Origin: Haberlea rhodopensis
Lineage: Eukaryota > Streptophyta > Magnoliopsida > Lamiales > Gesneriaceae
Direction of reading: 5' to 3'
Assembly (NCBI GenBank): GCA_907163345.1
Contig: CAJQUN010000004.1
Location: 10,879,235 to 10,943,234, forward strand
Length of the DNA stretch: 64,000 nucleotides
Both the position numbers and the translations under genes were made by a program. Shown here piece after piece: positions 45,587-57,199 of the stretch (position 1 is the first letter of the stretch; each line of letters begins with the position of its first letter). The notes under the pieces were generated by a model. That model saw only the letters and a list, made by a program, of their open reading frames with translations, did no database searches and was not told where the DNA came from.

Positions 45587-46099
45587 AATGGTATCAGAGC
45601 CATGCGTTCCTGAAAATGCCCGAAAAGTAAAAGTGTCCGAAATTGATTTCCGATCATACCACTAGTTTCGTTTTGCAGACGGGAGTCCGGAACAATTTCC
45701 GTTTGTAATTTCAACTTCCGAGTCAACGTGAATTTTTTTGAAAAAAGTACGTGAAAAGTTGCAGAATTTGGTGAGGAAGAAGCAACCCATTTTCAGATCC
45801 GAACCGGGCCGACACAGGACCCGGCCAGCCGACCCAAAACCGGCCTAATTTTTTGGCCAATCACTGTTCATAGGCCAGCACTGTTCATATGCCCAGAACT
45901 ATTCACGCTCAGCACTATTCAACATAACAGAAAAAGCCTGGTTCGGACCATTTTTCGCCATTTGGCCATCCAGGACTTGTTCCCCACTATTTTGACCCTT
46001 CCAAACGTAACGGTAGCATTCGTCTCTACTAAATAGCTACCGAAAAAGGTCAAAATAATGGGTCAAGAAGCATCCATTAGCGGTTCAGTTAGACGAACC

Positions 46100-46946
46100 T
46101 TTACTATCAAATGCAAAATTCGAGGTGGAGAAATTTGACGGGACCAACATTTTGGCATGTGGCAATGTGAAGTATTAGATCTCTTATTCCGTGAAGGATC
46201 TAATATATCCTTGGAGTCCAAGCCCAAGGACATGTCACCTGAGGATTGGAACTATGCCAACCGGCAAGCTTGCGGCACGATCTGGCTCTGCTTATCCAAG
46301 GAGCTGAAGTACTTTGTCATGAAAGAGACTTCAGCAACAAATCTGTGGAAGAAACTGGAGGACAAGTACATGAAAAAAAGCATAGAGAATAGGCTCTATC
46401 TGAAAAAAGCTTTTCCGGTTTCAGTATAAGAAAAATACGCCAATGATAGAGCATCTTGATAATGTCAACAAAATTGTTGCCGATCTGCAAAATCTGTAGG
46501 TCGAAGTTCAAGATGAAGATATGGTGTTACTATTGTTAAACTCTCTGTCAGGATATTATGATCATCTGACCACGACTTTGTTATACGGTAAAGACGAAGT
46601 CAAATTAATGGATGTTTACAATGCTTAGTTAAACAATGAATATCGAAGGAAAGACCAACATGATCATAGAGATACCAAATATGAAGTATTGATGGTATCC
46701 AGAGGGAGAAATAACAATAGACAATCTGTCAAAGGATGAGGCAGATCCAGATCGAAGTCCAAAGGAGAATCAACACGAAGATGTCCTACAAAGGATGAAT
46801 GTGCATATTGCCACCAGAAAGGGCACTGGAAGAGTGATTGTCCTAACAATGATAAGTCAAATGCGAATGTGGTACAACGAAATTCTGACAATGAAGATGA
46901 CTCGGCATTCTCGATTTCATCTTCCTCATTCAATTCATCTGATAGA
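46100..46946 (+). pseudogene. Copia gag of the TTTTG element, broken
   Basis: A KFDGTN-like start near 46128 is frameshifted, then 46157-46429 gives the UBN2-type gag body (MWQCEVLDLLFREG, and ATNLWKKLEDKYMKKS). Later frames hold LLNSLSGYYDHLTT-type sequence, and a complete CCHC knuckle (C-AY-C-HQKGH-WKSDC) lies at 46800-46841. Several in-frame stops separate these blocks. Confidence 0.85.
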
Positions 46947-49560
46947 TGAATTCTAGATTCTGGATGTTCTAATTGTAAAACCCCAAATTTATGCCCCCCA
47001 CTTTATCACCTAAACTTTTACCCAAATAACATTATTAACTTTTATTTACCAATTAAAAACATCCTAAATGGGAGACTTGGGTTGTGGGATTTAAAAACTT
47101 GTGTCATGGGATTTAAACCCTTATTTTTCCACACTAGCCTAAATTAACCACCCACCAACCCTCTACCATTATATATCATACCAAAGAAGAGAGAAATTTC
47201 ACTTCTATCACCACCTAAAATTCGAAACTCTCACACACAACACACACTCAGATTTTTGTTTTTTCCAAGGCAAGGAGGAAGAACTCTTGTGCCAATTCGC
47301 AACCCGAAATTCATCCTTCACGCGTACTTCCAATAGTAAGTGGGTTTTTGCTATAACTTCATTTCGTTTTCAAACCTTATGTATGTTTTTAAACTTCGAT
47401 TGAACAACATTATGAAAAGCATGATTTTAAATCAAATAAATATGTGACATGATCATGAACGAAGGACTTTGCGGAGCAAAGTGCTACGTGAGTAGGAGCC
47501 ACTTCTTGATTCGGCGGGGCAAAGTGCTACATGGTGTGGACGTGCCACATTCATGGGAGCCACCTCTTGATCCTTAAGAGCAAAGTGCTATGCCACGGGA
47601 GCCACTTCTTGAATCCAATAAGTATATGTGAATATGTGGAGAAATGTGTTTATGTGTTTTTATGCCAAGATCTATAATTTTAGAATTGTTTAAAATGATT
47701 TCGGTTATAAAGCTATATGTGTTTTTACTGTTCAATCGGCCCCTACTTGCTGGGTGTTTTCCCAAACACTCACCCCCCCTTACCTCCCCTCCCAGACAAA
47801 ATCGAGGAAGAAGATATTGAAGAAGAGGAACAAGAGCAATTCTGGGGATGGTGATCCACTAGAAGCCTCAAGAAGATTTATTACTTATTTACGTTTTCGC
47901 ACTTTGATTTTTAGAACGAGACTTTTGGATCTCGTATTTGAAGTTGTAATGACATTTTAATTGATTATGGAATAAAATACTGGTTTTAATATAGATCTGT
48001 ACACGAGGCTTGTTGTGTCCAAATATCATGTTTGGATTCGACGCCGGTGTCACGCGCTCCGGTCTCGGGGCGTGACACTAATCATATGTGTCCACATTGC
48101 CAGTGGTTCTCATACTTTGAAGAAATCAATGGTGGAGTTGTCCTCATGGGCAACAATAATGCCTGTCATACAAAAGGCATTGGTACAGTTCGCTTTAAGA
48201 TGCACGATGGTATAATCAACTTACAGAGGTGAGATATGTTCATGATCTGAAGAAGAATCTGATCTCACTTGGAGTCCTCGAGTCCAATGGCTACAAGATA
48301 ACCATGGAGGGTGGAATTTGAAAGTTGTACATGGTGCATTCTTAGCAATAAATGTACTCGAGAAATAAATCTATATTTTCTAGATGGTTCCATAGTCTTT
48401 GGGAGAGCTGCAGTATCCATTAGAACCAGAGATGATTCACCTGATACCTCACGGCACTGGCATATGCGCTTAGGACATGCCGGTGAGAAGGCTCTGCAAA
48501 ACTTAGTGAATCGAGGTGTTTTGAAAGGTTCCAAAAGTGTGAAACTTGACTTCTGTGAACATTGTGTCTTGGGAAAGCAGACACGTGTCAAGTTTGGTAC
48601 CGCTATCCATAGTACCAAAGGGATACTAGACTATGTGAACACCGACGTTTGGGAACCTTCTCAGAATGATTCATTGGAGGTAAACATTGGTTTCTTACAT
48701 TTATAGATGATTTCTCGAGATATGTTTGGGTGTATACTATGAAGCATAAAGATTACGTTCTGGACATCTTTCTCAACTGGAAGAAGATGATCAAAACCCA
48801 GACCGGAAGGAAAGATAAAGAGGCTCAGATCTTATAATGGTGGATAATAAATATCAGACCCATTTCAGAAAACATGCCTGAAAGAATGGATAGTCAGACA
48901 TTTCACCGTACCAGGCACGCCGCAATAAAATGGTGTGGCAGAACGTATGAATCGTACTTTGATTGATAAAGTCTGTTGCATGCTATCCCAATCTGGACTG
49001 AGCAAAGCATTATAGGCTGAAGCCTTGTCATATGCCTCTTATATCATCAACAGGCTACCAGCTTCTGCATTAGACGAAAAAACTCCAAAGGATGTATGGT
49101 CTGGACAACACATTTCTGATTATGATTATCTGCATATATTCGGCGTCCCGCATACTTTCACGCCAGAAAATCAAAATTGGAACCTAGAGCCAAGAAAGTT
49201 GTTTTCATGGGCTCTAGTGAAGGAGTGAAGGCATTCCGTCTATGAAACCTTGAGTCAAAGAAGATTGTCTTAAGCCGAGATGTTACTTTTGACGAATCTG
49301 TAATGCTGAACCAGACAAAGTCAGAGATAGAGAACCAATATCCGAGCTCTCACTTGCAGATGGAGTTCGAAATTCCCATAACTTCGGACCATCCTATTCA
49401 GACTGATGATCATCCTGAAGAAGACTCTGATGATCAGATTGATGACTCTGTTCAAACAGAGATACCGGATTCAGAATCAGTACCCGGATCTGTTGCTAAA
49501 AGTAGACCAAAGAGAATTATCAGAAAACCTTCTCGGTTTACTGATATGGTAGCATTTACT
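46947..49560 (+). pseudogene. Copia protease and integrase of the TTTTG element, split by a solo LTR
   Basis: The protease active site reads ILDSGCSN up to 46973 and continues with HMCPHCQW after the duplication at 48078-48082, so the nested LTR sits next to the catalytic Asp. The pre-integrase and HHCC region follow at 48311-48706 (HWHMRLGHAGEKALQNL, then CEHC). Integrase core blocks are heavily frameshifted around 48700-49020. The linker up to the RT is open at 49303-49590 and ends in KPSRFTDMVAF. Confidence 0.85.
46974..48077 (+). repeat. Solo LTR (1,104 bp) nested in Copia protease, TSD CTAAT
   Basis: Starts TGTAAAACCCCAAATT and ends CTCGGGGCGTGACA, flanked by CTAAT at 46969-46973 and 48078-48082. 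A plus-strand TATA-like ATTATATATCATAC near 47166 sets the orientation. It is the same family as 15693-16861, which is inverted. No coding content, so a solo LTR of an otherwise unseen element. Confidence 0.92.
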
Positions 49561-49599
49561 CTTCCGATTGATCAAGATGCTATTCCGTAGAAGCTATGT

Positions 49600-51090
49600 A
49601 TAGTACATAAAAGCTCATGTGGAAGACGGCGATGGATGAAGAAATGAAATTGCTTTATCAGAATAAAACTTGGAAGCTGGTTCCACTTCCTAAAGGAAAG
49701 AAAGCGATTGGTTGTAAACGGGTCTTTGCAAAGAAGTAAGGTGCATCAGGCAAAGACAATATTAGATACAAAGCTAGACTAGTAGCAAAAGGCTACGCAT
49801 AGAAGAAATGAATAGACTATGATGAGGTTTTCTCACCTGTTGTAAAACATTTGTCTATTCGGCTCTTATTAGCTTTGGTTGCACAGTTTGACCTTGACCT
49901 AGCCCAGCTTGATGTCAAAACGGCATCCCTTCATGGAACTTTGAACGAAGATATCTATATAGCTCAACCCGATGGATTCAAAGTTCCCGATCATGAAAAT
50001 TGGGCTTGCAAGCTCGACAAGTCAATATATGGTCTCAAGCAGTCACCGAGACAGCGTACAAATGGTTTGACAGCTTTATGAAGAAACAGAGGTACACACG
50101 TAGTCAGTTTGATCATTGTGTCTACTGAAGAAACTCCAATATGGTTATTTTATCTATCTGCTCTTATATGTTGATGATATGCTGATCGCATCTAAAAGCA
50201 AAGACAGAGATTGATAAGCTGAAGGCTCAGCTCAGCTCAGCTCAGCTCAGAATTTGAGATGAAAGATCTTGGAGAGGCCAAGAAGATTCTTGGAATGGAG
50301 ATCAAGAGAGAGAATAAATGGCACAATTTGTCTGACTCAGACTCAGTATCTGAATAATGTACTCCCGAGATTTGGTATAGATGGAAATACCAAACATGTA
50401 AGTACTCCGTTATCTCCACATTCAAACTGAGTGCATCAAAGTCTCCCACTACAGATGCCGAGAGAAGACAAATGGATTGCATTCCTTATGCAAATGCTGT
50501 CGGAGCTCCGATGTATGCAATGGTGTGCACAAGACCTGATATTTCTTAGGCGGTTAGCATGGTGAGCCGATACATGCATAACACTGGTAAAGAACATTGG
50601 GCTGCGATAAAGTGGATTCTACTGTATATTCAGGGTACCGTGGATATTGGTCTGAAATTTCAGAAAGACGAGATGAATCGTCTAGTTAGATATGTCGATT
50701 CGGATTATGCTGGTGATCTTGATAAGCGTCGATCACTATTGGTTATGTGTTTACCATAGCAGGAGGACTAGTGAGTTGGAGATCCACCCTACAGTCTGCA
50801 GTTGCTTTGTTTACTACAAAGGCGGAGTATATGGCGATCACAGAAGCATTCAAGGAAGGCATCTGCTTGCATAATTTGGTGAAAGACTTGGACATCAGAT
50901 TGAAAAATACAGAATTTTCTATAACTATCAAAGTGCCATATGTCTGGCAAAGAACCAAGTTCATCACAGTCGCACCAAACATATCGATGTCCCCTACCAC
51001 TTTGTTCGAGAAATAGTAGAAGCATGAGATATTCTACTCAGGAAAATTGCAACTGCATATAATCTCGTAGATATATTAACAAAGGTGGTT
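49600..51090 (+). pseudogene. Copia reverse transcriptase and RNase H of the TTTTG element
   Basis: RT blocks appear in order: GCKRVFAKK (near 49710), QLDVKTASLHGTL (near 49905), KLDKSIYGLKQSPR (near 50020), and a YVDDMLIASKSKD active site around 50165-50205. A (GCTCA)n expansion at 50222-50251 disrupts the next block. RNase H follows in 50559-50759 and 50747-51016 (HWAAIKWILLYIQGT, YVDSDYAGDLDKRR, TKAEYMAITEA). Stops and frameshifts are frequent. Confidence 0.88.
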
Positions 51091-51201
51091 ACAGGAATAG
51101 AACATTGTTTAGACTTGATCAACATCTATCAAGTATCCAGCGCCTAAGGGCGTACTTAAGGAGGCATCATATATTGACTGGAAAATCGACAAGGTGGAGA
51201 T

Positions 51202-51587
51202 TGTTGGAAAGGTGGCTCTTTCCATCATTGATATGGTGAAAGGTGGCTTGCAAGGTGTCCAATGGTTGAGACACCTTGCTAGCCATTTGTCAAGAATTGG
51301 TAGAAGTTCAAACTCAAAATGATAATGGCTGGGGATTGTCACCTATATAAACCCCTCTTCCCTCACTTCACAAACCATCCCCTCAATATGAAATCACTCT
51401 TCATATAACAAGTTATTAAATTTTCTATGCCAGTATATGTGAGTTGTGAGGTGATCCTGGAGAGTTTGTATTTCCAAAAAATTGTGTTTGTCTCCCATGG
51501 ACATAGACAATTGCCGAACCACGTAATATCCTTGTTCTTTGTGTGTGTATGATATTTGTACTTTATTTTGGGTATCCTGACACAACA
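51202..51587 (+). repeat. 3' LTR of the TTTTG Copia element (386 bp)
   Basis: Starts TGTTGGAAAGGTGG and ends GACACAACA before TTTTG. Direct repeat of 45187-45586 with scattered substitutions and small deletions. Confidence 0.92.
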
Positions 51588-51592
51588 TTTTG

Positions 51593-53060
51593 CAAGTTAC
51601 AAATACAGATTTTTTCAAAGGTTGTGAAGAGCTTGTCAAGAGAGACTTCATTTCCATATACCACTACAACGGCTAGCAAGTCCAGAGTTCCATAAGGTCC
51701 TGTACACTCCACACACCCCATTTAACTCAACTGGTATACTTTTGCACATATATTCATTCATTCGTTCTTATAAAGATGTAATTTGTTTATTTTTAGGGAA
51801 TGTAGGAAGCTGTATGTAAAATGAACCAAAAATTGTGTACCATGAAGTGTACAATGAAGTGATTCTTGCTGCCTTGATGTGTTTTCTGGATCAATTTTCC
51901 GCAATGTTTTTTTTACGATAAGTCTGTCTTCTCCGATTTCCTCCGTGACACAAGGGATTTTCTCGGAAATATCAAAACTCCTCGATCTGAATTGCTAGTT
52001 ATAAATTTCGTCAAGTGGGAAACCAAATTTGGTTGATGTTGTCCTTGCGGCAAATCAGCCGATAATAGAATATTCTCATTCAATGATGCCCGTGGGTTGT
52101 GGGTTAACAACTGTTAAATCCTCTATGTGAGAGATTCCTATGATTGTTAACGATGAATTCTTCTGAACAGATTTTAAATGTCGCTTCCGTTGGGGGATAT
52201 GGGTTCTGGGGCTTTGGAGGAAAGCATTTTATGGCTAAAAATGTATTTTGTATGTAACGTGTCAGCAAAAAATTTATAAAAAGGAGAAACAATTTTAAAA
52301 AATAATGAGATAATATATCAAAATCGTGGTGGTAAAACAGAAGATGTACTAAAAGAAGCAATAATTAAAATTGTCGGTGCATAGAGGAGGAAGACAGAGC
52401 CAGTGCACGCATTTCAATCTTATCGATTTATATAATATCCCTCAATTGCAGCTATAAAGATGTTATCTTTGACGCTGCCACATTACTGTTTCCTCGTTTT
52501 CCTTATGTTTCGGTACTTATCATCCTGTGGTCGTCTAAATTTCTAATTTTTGTAAATTTAAGGGGCTTTTCAAATTGCAAGGAATTCAGAGTTAATATGT
52601 ACAATACTTTCTTGCTGACTCCAAGTGTTTGGGGGAATTCTACTGCACTTGATTCCTTCATTTTCTTGGCGTATTGGCATTTTTGAAGTAGACCCAGCTT
52701 AAAAGTCCAATATTTATCCTTCGTTTTGTAAAAGTTTAGAATCTATAATATTGATTGGAATTTGGAATTATAATTAGCAGAACAGCTTATTTTTCATTAG
52801 CTGCGCCGAAAGTCGATGAATAATTGAGAATAAATCAGTATTCTGAATGAGAAACGTAATCTATTTCTCAAAAATAATCAAATGCTCTATCTACTATGAA
52901 TTACATGTGAAAGAAACGAATAAATAAATCGATACTCTAACGTATACCCATCTTTTTTTATATAGTTTCACAGCAAACTAATGATTTTTCTACCACGCTT
53001 CATTTAAGAAGTGGGATAAATTTTACCATTTGAACCTCTAACTTTACCTAAGTAAACAGC
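51593..53060. other. Intergenic DNA between the Copia element and ILL6
   Basis: AT-rich, no recognised gene or element. It includes the 3' flank of the ILL6-like gene, whose stop codon is at 53061. Confidence 0.5.
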
Positions 53061-56000
53061 TTAATTATGAATATCAATGGGATTGTCATGATCTTGTAAA
53101 TATCTCTCGGCAATGGTAGCATGAGTGGCTGCGCCAATGGGAAGGGCGTCTTCGTCAATCATGAAATGTGGGGAGTGGGCCGTGTGAACGGATCCTAAGG
53201 TTTTGTTATTGATTCCAATGAAGTAGAAGGTTGCAGGGATCACCTCAGAGTAGAATGCAAAGTCCTCGGATCCCATCAGCGGTTGGATGACCTCGAAGTT
53301 TGTGGGGCCCAACAAATCAACGGCGACTTTCTCCAAGTGTCGATATGTACGGTCATCATTCACCGTGGGCGGGTAAATTGTGTCCTGATTCTTGAAGAAG
53401 TCCACAGTTGCTGAGCATCTGAAAACTCGAACTTGTGATACAATCACCTGGTATAGATATTCAAAATTGCATAATAAAAAATTGTTTGTTCATCATGGTA
53501 TAGGACTTGAGCTGGGGGTGCATTTATTGAAATGGAAAAATGAGAGTAACCTAACCTGTTCTATCCTTTGGAGAAGGTGTTCAAAACTTTTTTTGGAAAA
53601 AGCCCTCAAGGTGCCACCGAATTCAACTCTATCTGGTAGTACATCAAGATCATCTCCGCTTTTGAAGTAAGTCACAGAGATGACCTGGAAAAAAAAAAAA
53701 CCTAAGTCCCCTAAGATACTGTTCTTGAGAGAGTAACTGTTCTTGTTGAGCTTAAGCTCGTTAGGCACAAACCTGAGAGTCCAATGGGCTCGACTCTCGT
53801 GATACAATGCTCTGTAAACTGTTCACCGCAGTTGAAGCAGCCAAGATTGGGTCAACTGAAATGTGAGCCTTCCAGGCTAAGCCGGGTTCAACGATAACAA
53901 CAGCCTTGAAGAAGCCACAACCTGCAAGTAAAGGACCTAATCTTGACCCAAGTACCCCAGTCGGGAGTAAATGTGATACATGCATTGCAAATATAGCCTC
54001 GACATCTTCAATAGCACCCGCTTCTATCATTCTTTTTGCCCCGTTCCCTACTTCCTCTGCTGGTTGAAAGATCAGTATCACGGTCCCCTATTACAAGAAA
54101 CGTATGTAGAAGTTTGATATTATGAAACAATGTGTTGCATGTAGTTTGTATCTAATGAGATTGTTGGGGGAAAGGGGGTGATTGCCCTCCTCAAAGCAAT
54201 AGAAATATGAAATTTTACATGTCATCATCCTATTTCATACCCTCTCTTAAATTTCTTGGTCCGCCCCTTAGTAACGATAAACCAACTACCCCACCACTAC
54301 GACGATCGCCTAAAATTTTATTGAGGTTCCGAATCTATTATTTCTATCTTCTAGTATCTTTAGCATATCAAATTACATTTGCACCTTCTTTTTTGACGCA
54401 ACGGTAAAGTTGTTGTCATGTGAGCTGGAGGTCACGAGTTCGAGTTACGGAAACAGCATCTTGCAATGCATGAGAAGGCAACGTACATTAGGTTCAATGG
54501 GCCCGACCCCTCCAGGTTTGCCCCCAAAGTATTCTTTGTCACCATGGATGGCCTTTAGTTGGTTAAAATCACAGCACATGGTAGGGTGTGTGAGGAGGAA
54601 ATTTGCAACAGGGTCAATTACCCTTGGTGCGAGATTTTTCAGCCATAAAATGAGAGATTGATTCATGCATAGGTTGCCATATAAATTTCAACACATTTTC
54701 TTGATGCTAAATCGGATATGTATATACCCTTTGCTAGCCATATACTTATTGTACGGTCTGGACCTTTAAATAAAAAAAGTCCAATTTAATGATCCCCACA
54801 CGATTTACGAAAACCTAGGGACTACTATCAAACTTTAATGCTTTCTTGGACAGACATCGGATTAGTGGGCCAGTTTCCTAAGCGTCGAACTTGAATACTG
54901 CTATCCCGAGGTCAAAATATATATATTTTTTTTATAAAAAAAATATTTAAATTATTATTTTATCCTTGTATCTATATAAATTAGAGGTTTTTACATTTGA
55001 TGTTACAGATCTTGAAATATAATTTTATTAATATGTTGTTCAAACTCGAGTGTTTGATACTACTAGAAAATCGAGGTCATGAGCTCGAGTCACTCAAAAA
55101 TATTATAGTAGTGTTCGAGCTCAAAAAATAATACTTGGTCGAGCTTGAATGGGATGCTAATCGAACTCGAGGTGATTACCATGTACCCTACTCTAGCCCT
55201 TATCGATCACCTCCCAGCAAAATGACTGATATCTTGGCTTATAAAAAATTATTGATATCTTTTTTTTTTTTATCAAATTCAAATTTCACGAAAGATAGTT
55301 TTAAGTTTCAGTTGCATGTAAACAATTCACCAACTATGCAATTGGAAAATTTATCCTTGATTCTAATACACCTTCATTTAATAGGTTTTAAAACATCTTG
55401 TTTTAACAAAAAAAAAAATGTGTTAGCCAAATGGGAAGCGTAGGATCGGGCGTTTATCGTTAAACCCTAAATTATAACCGATGATAATGGTGGAACCCAA
55501 ATCCTTTTAACTGTCAAGCAACTCAAACATCGCATCTAGATCGTTCTATCCGTCCCCAAACAACAAGTATAAAAACATCTAAACAATGCGATAAATTAAT
55601 ATGCATGCTGAAACGATTGCGAACCTTTAAGTGTTTTTCTCGTCCCTTTAAGATCTTAGCCGCGCCCAGTAGCATAGCGACGTGAGCGTCGTGTCCACAA
55701 GCATGCATCTTCCCTGCAATTTTGCTTTTGTGCTCCCATTCAACAGTTTCCTGTGAACACATTCAAGAAAATTCAACGGAATAAAACCCAATGTTTATTT
55801 ATCCAAAATTTCCCATACGGTTAAAATAGGTGAATTTAGTCATAACTCGGACGCAATCCTCTAGTACTATGGAGAAAGAAAATCTGGCTCATATAAACTA
55901 TTACTTCAACCGTCATTGACCCGGCAAAGCTTAGGTGCGTCTTTGACTCGGAAAAGTTAATCAATTTTAAAAACGACATATGGCTAAATTAAAGTAAATC

Positions 56001-57014
56001 TCTACTTTTCCAATCTTAATAAAATTGAGTATTGTTTAAAAAAAAATTTGAGTAACAACGTTTAACGACCTTATAGACGTGTTAAAACTGCTAAGAATAC
56101 GTGGGTTCCAACTTATTATCTCTAAAGAAATTGATAATAAATAGATTAATTCTTATATCTTATAAAGATCTAAGGCGAGTTAGCTCTTTGTAACGTGAGT
56201 TATGGTGATGATACGAGGTTCAACTCAAAACCAATGATAATAAATGCAGTAATCTAAGGCGAGTTAGCTCTTTGGAACGTGAGTTATGGTGATGATACGA
56301 GGTTCAACTCAAAACCAATGATAATAAATGCAGTATCACATATATATTAAAAAGAGGTAATTGTAAACTCACACATCCTACTGTGGATGTGAGATAAATC
56401 TCAACAAGAACCGAAGAACTAAGCAAACAAAAATTGATTTTTATTTGTAAATTAAAAGTAATTAAAAAGATTTAAGTCATAAATATAGAGGAATAAAAAA
56501 ATGGAAATTCTGAAACCTGAATAGGTAAAGCATCCATATCTGCCCTGAGACCCACGAAAGGCGGGTTTCCAGTACCAACCGTAGCTCTGATTCCGGTCTT
56601 AGCTAACGGGAAACGGTAGCTTATATCAAGCTTGTCCAACTCCCGGCGAATGACCCGACCCATTTCGTGCTCTTCGAAAGCCAGTTCCGGGTTCTCGTGA
56701 ATCTCCCTCCGCACAGATTTGATCCATTTCACGTTTTCGGGTTCCTTCGCAATCTTCAGGATTTCTGCAGAACAAGCAGCAGTCCAGACACTGCAGTCCG
56801 TATCGAAATCTGGGAACAAAGAATCACGCTCTGATGAAGAGGATTTATTGTTGGATTTGAAAGCGGGTTTGTTTAAATTCGCGAGTGAGAATTTGAAGTA
56901 GGAAAAATCTTGTTGATGAGGGGGATTTGTGGAAGTTTTCGTGATCATGAAATTCAAAAGGCTGATAAGAATTGGGAGGAAGATGAAGGTAGAGTTCTTG
57001 CGAAGAATCTTCAT
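53061..57014 (-). CDS. ILL6: ILR1-like (ILL6-type) amino-acid conjugate hydrolase, 5 exons, 484 aa
   Basis: M20-family metallo-amidohydrolase that releases amino acids from hormone conjugates; ILL6 in Arabidopsis acts on jasmonoyl-isoleucine derivatives. Exons on the minus strand: 57014-56517, 55750-55625, 54087-53773, 53684-53556 and 53447-53061, all GT/AG and in phase. An N-terminal hydrophobic signal (FIFLPILISLLNF) implies entry to the ER. Zinc-site residues are visible: MHACGHDAH (Cys184, His186), PAEE (219-220), MHVSH (His244) and HSPHF (447-451). Conserved GLRADMDALPIQ ends exon 1. The tail DNPIDIHN lacks an HDEL-type retention signal. The ILL6 assignment, rather than IAR3 or ILR1, rests on the SVWTAACSAEILKIA and SVRREIHENPELAFEE blocks and is likely but not certain. 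Confidence 0.95.
54390..54545 (+). mobile_element. Au SINE in ILL6 intron 2
   Basis: A tRNA-derived head with A box GACGCAACGGTAAAGTTG (54395-54412) and B box region GGTCACGAGTTCGAGT (54429-54444), followed by GGAAACAGCATCTTGCAATGC and a GACCCCTCC segment, all matching the widespread plant Au SINE. It is in antisense to the ILL6-like gene and starts inside intron 2 after a T-rich stretch. Mutations relative to the usual consensus suggest an old copy. Confidence 0.85.
56168..56335 (+). repeat. 84-bp tandem duplication in ILL6 intron 1
   Basis: Copies begin ATCTAAGGCGAGTTAGC at 56168 and 56252. Apart from one T/G change (TTTGTAACG against TTTGGAACG) I saw no other difference, so the duplication is recent relative to the surrounding decay. 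Confidence 0.93.
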
Positions 57015-57147
57015 TATTGATTATCTGTAATATTTTTGTCAATATGGTAGAGATTGGTTGAGTTTTTTGAAGATACTTTAATGGAGGAAGAAAATGTAGA
57101 ATTCAAGACAATTGAAAGGGTCGGAAATGAAGGGGTTCGTTAAGGAA

Positions 57148-57153
57148 CACGTG
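57148..57153. promoter_or_regulatory. G-box CACGTG upstream of the ILL6-like gene
   Basis: CACGTG 134 bp before the start codon (ATG at 57014, minus strand). G-boxes bind bHLH factors of the MYC2 type and bZIP factors. Functional relevance is inferred. Confidence 0.55.
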
Positions 57154-57189
57154 GGTTAAAAAAGAGAGGACTGTTGAATTAAAAAAAGT

Positions 57190-57195
57190 CACGTG
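57190..57195. promoter_or_regulatory. Second G-box CACGTG upstream of the ILL6-like gene
   Basis: CACGTG 176 bp before the start codon and 42 bp from the other G-box. Two close G-boxes fit jasmonate-responsive control, which would suit an enzyme acting on jasmonate conjugates. Confidence 0.55.
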
Positions 57196-57199
57196 TAGG

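Larger units (their letters stand above)
45187..51587 (+). mobile_element. Complete but decayed Copia retrotransposon, TSD TTTTG
   Basis: LTRs at 45187-45586 and 51202-51587, with TTTTG at 45182-45186 and 51588-51592. A canonical TGGTATCAGAGCC primer-binding site lies right after the 5' LTR (45590-45602). The purine tract AAGGTGGAGA precedes the 3' LTR. Gag, protease, integrase, RT and RNase H occur in Copia order, with many stops and frameshifts. An 1,104-bp solo LTR (46974-48077) is nested in it. The LTRs have diverged more than those of the CAAGG element by eye. Confidence 0.95.
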
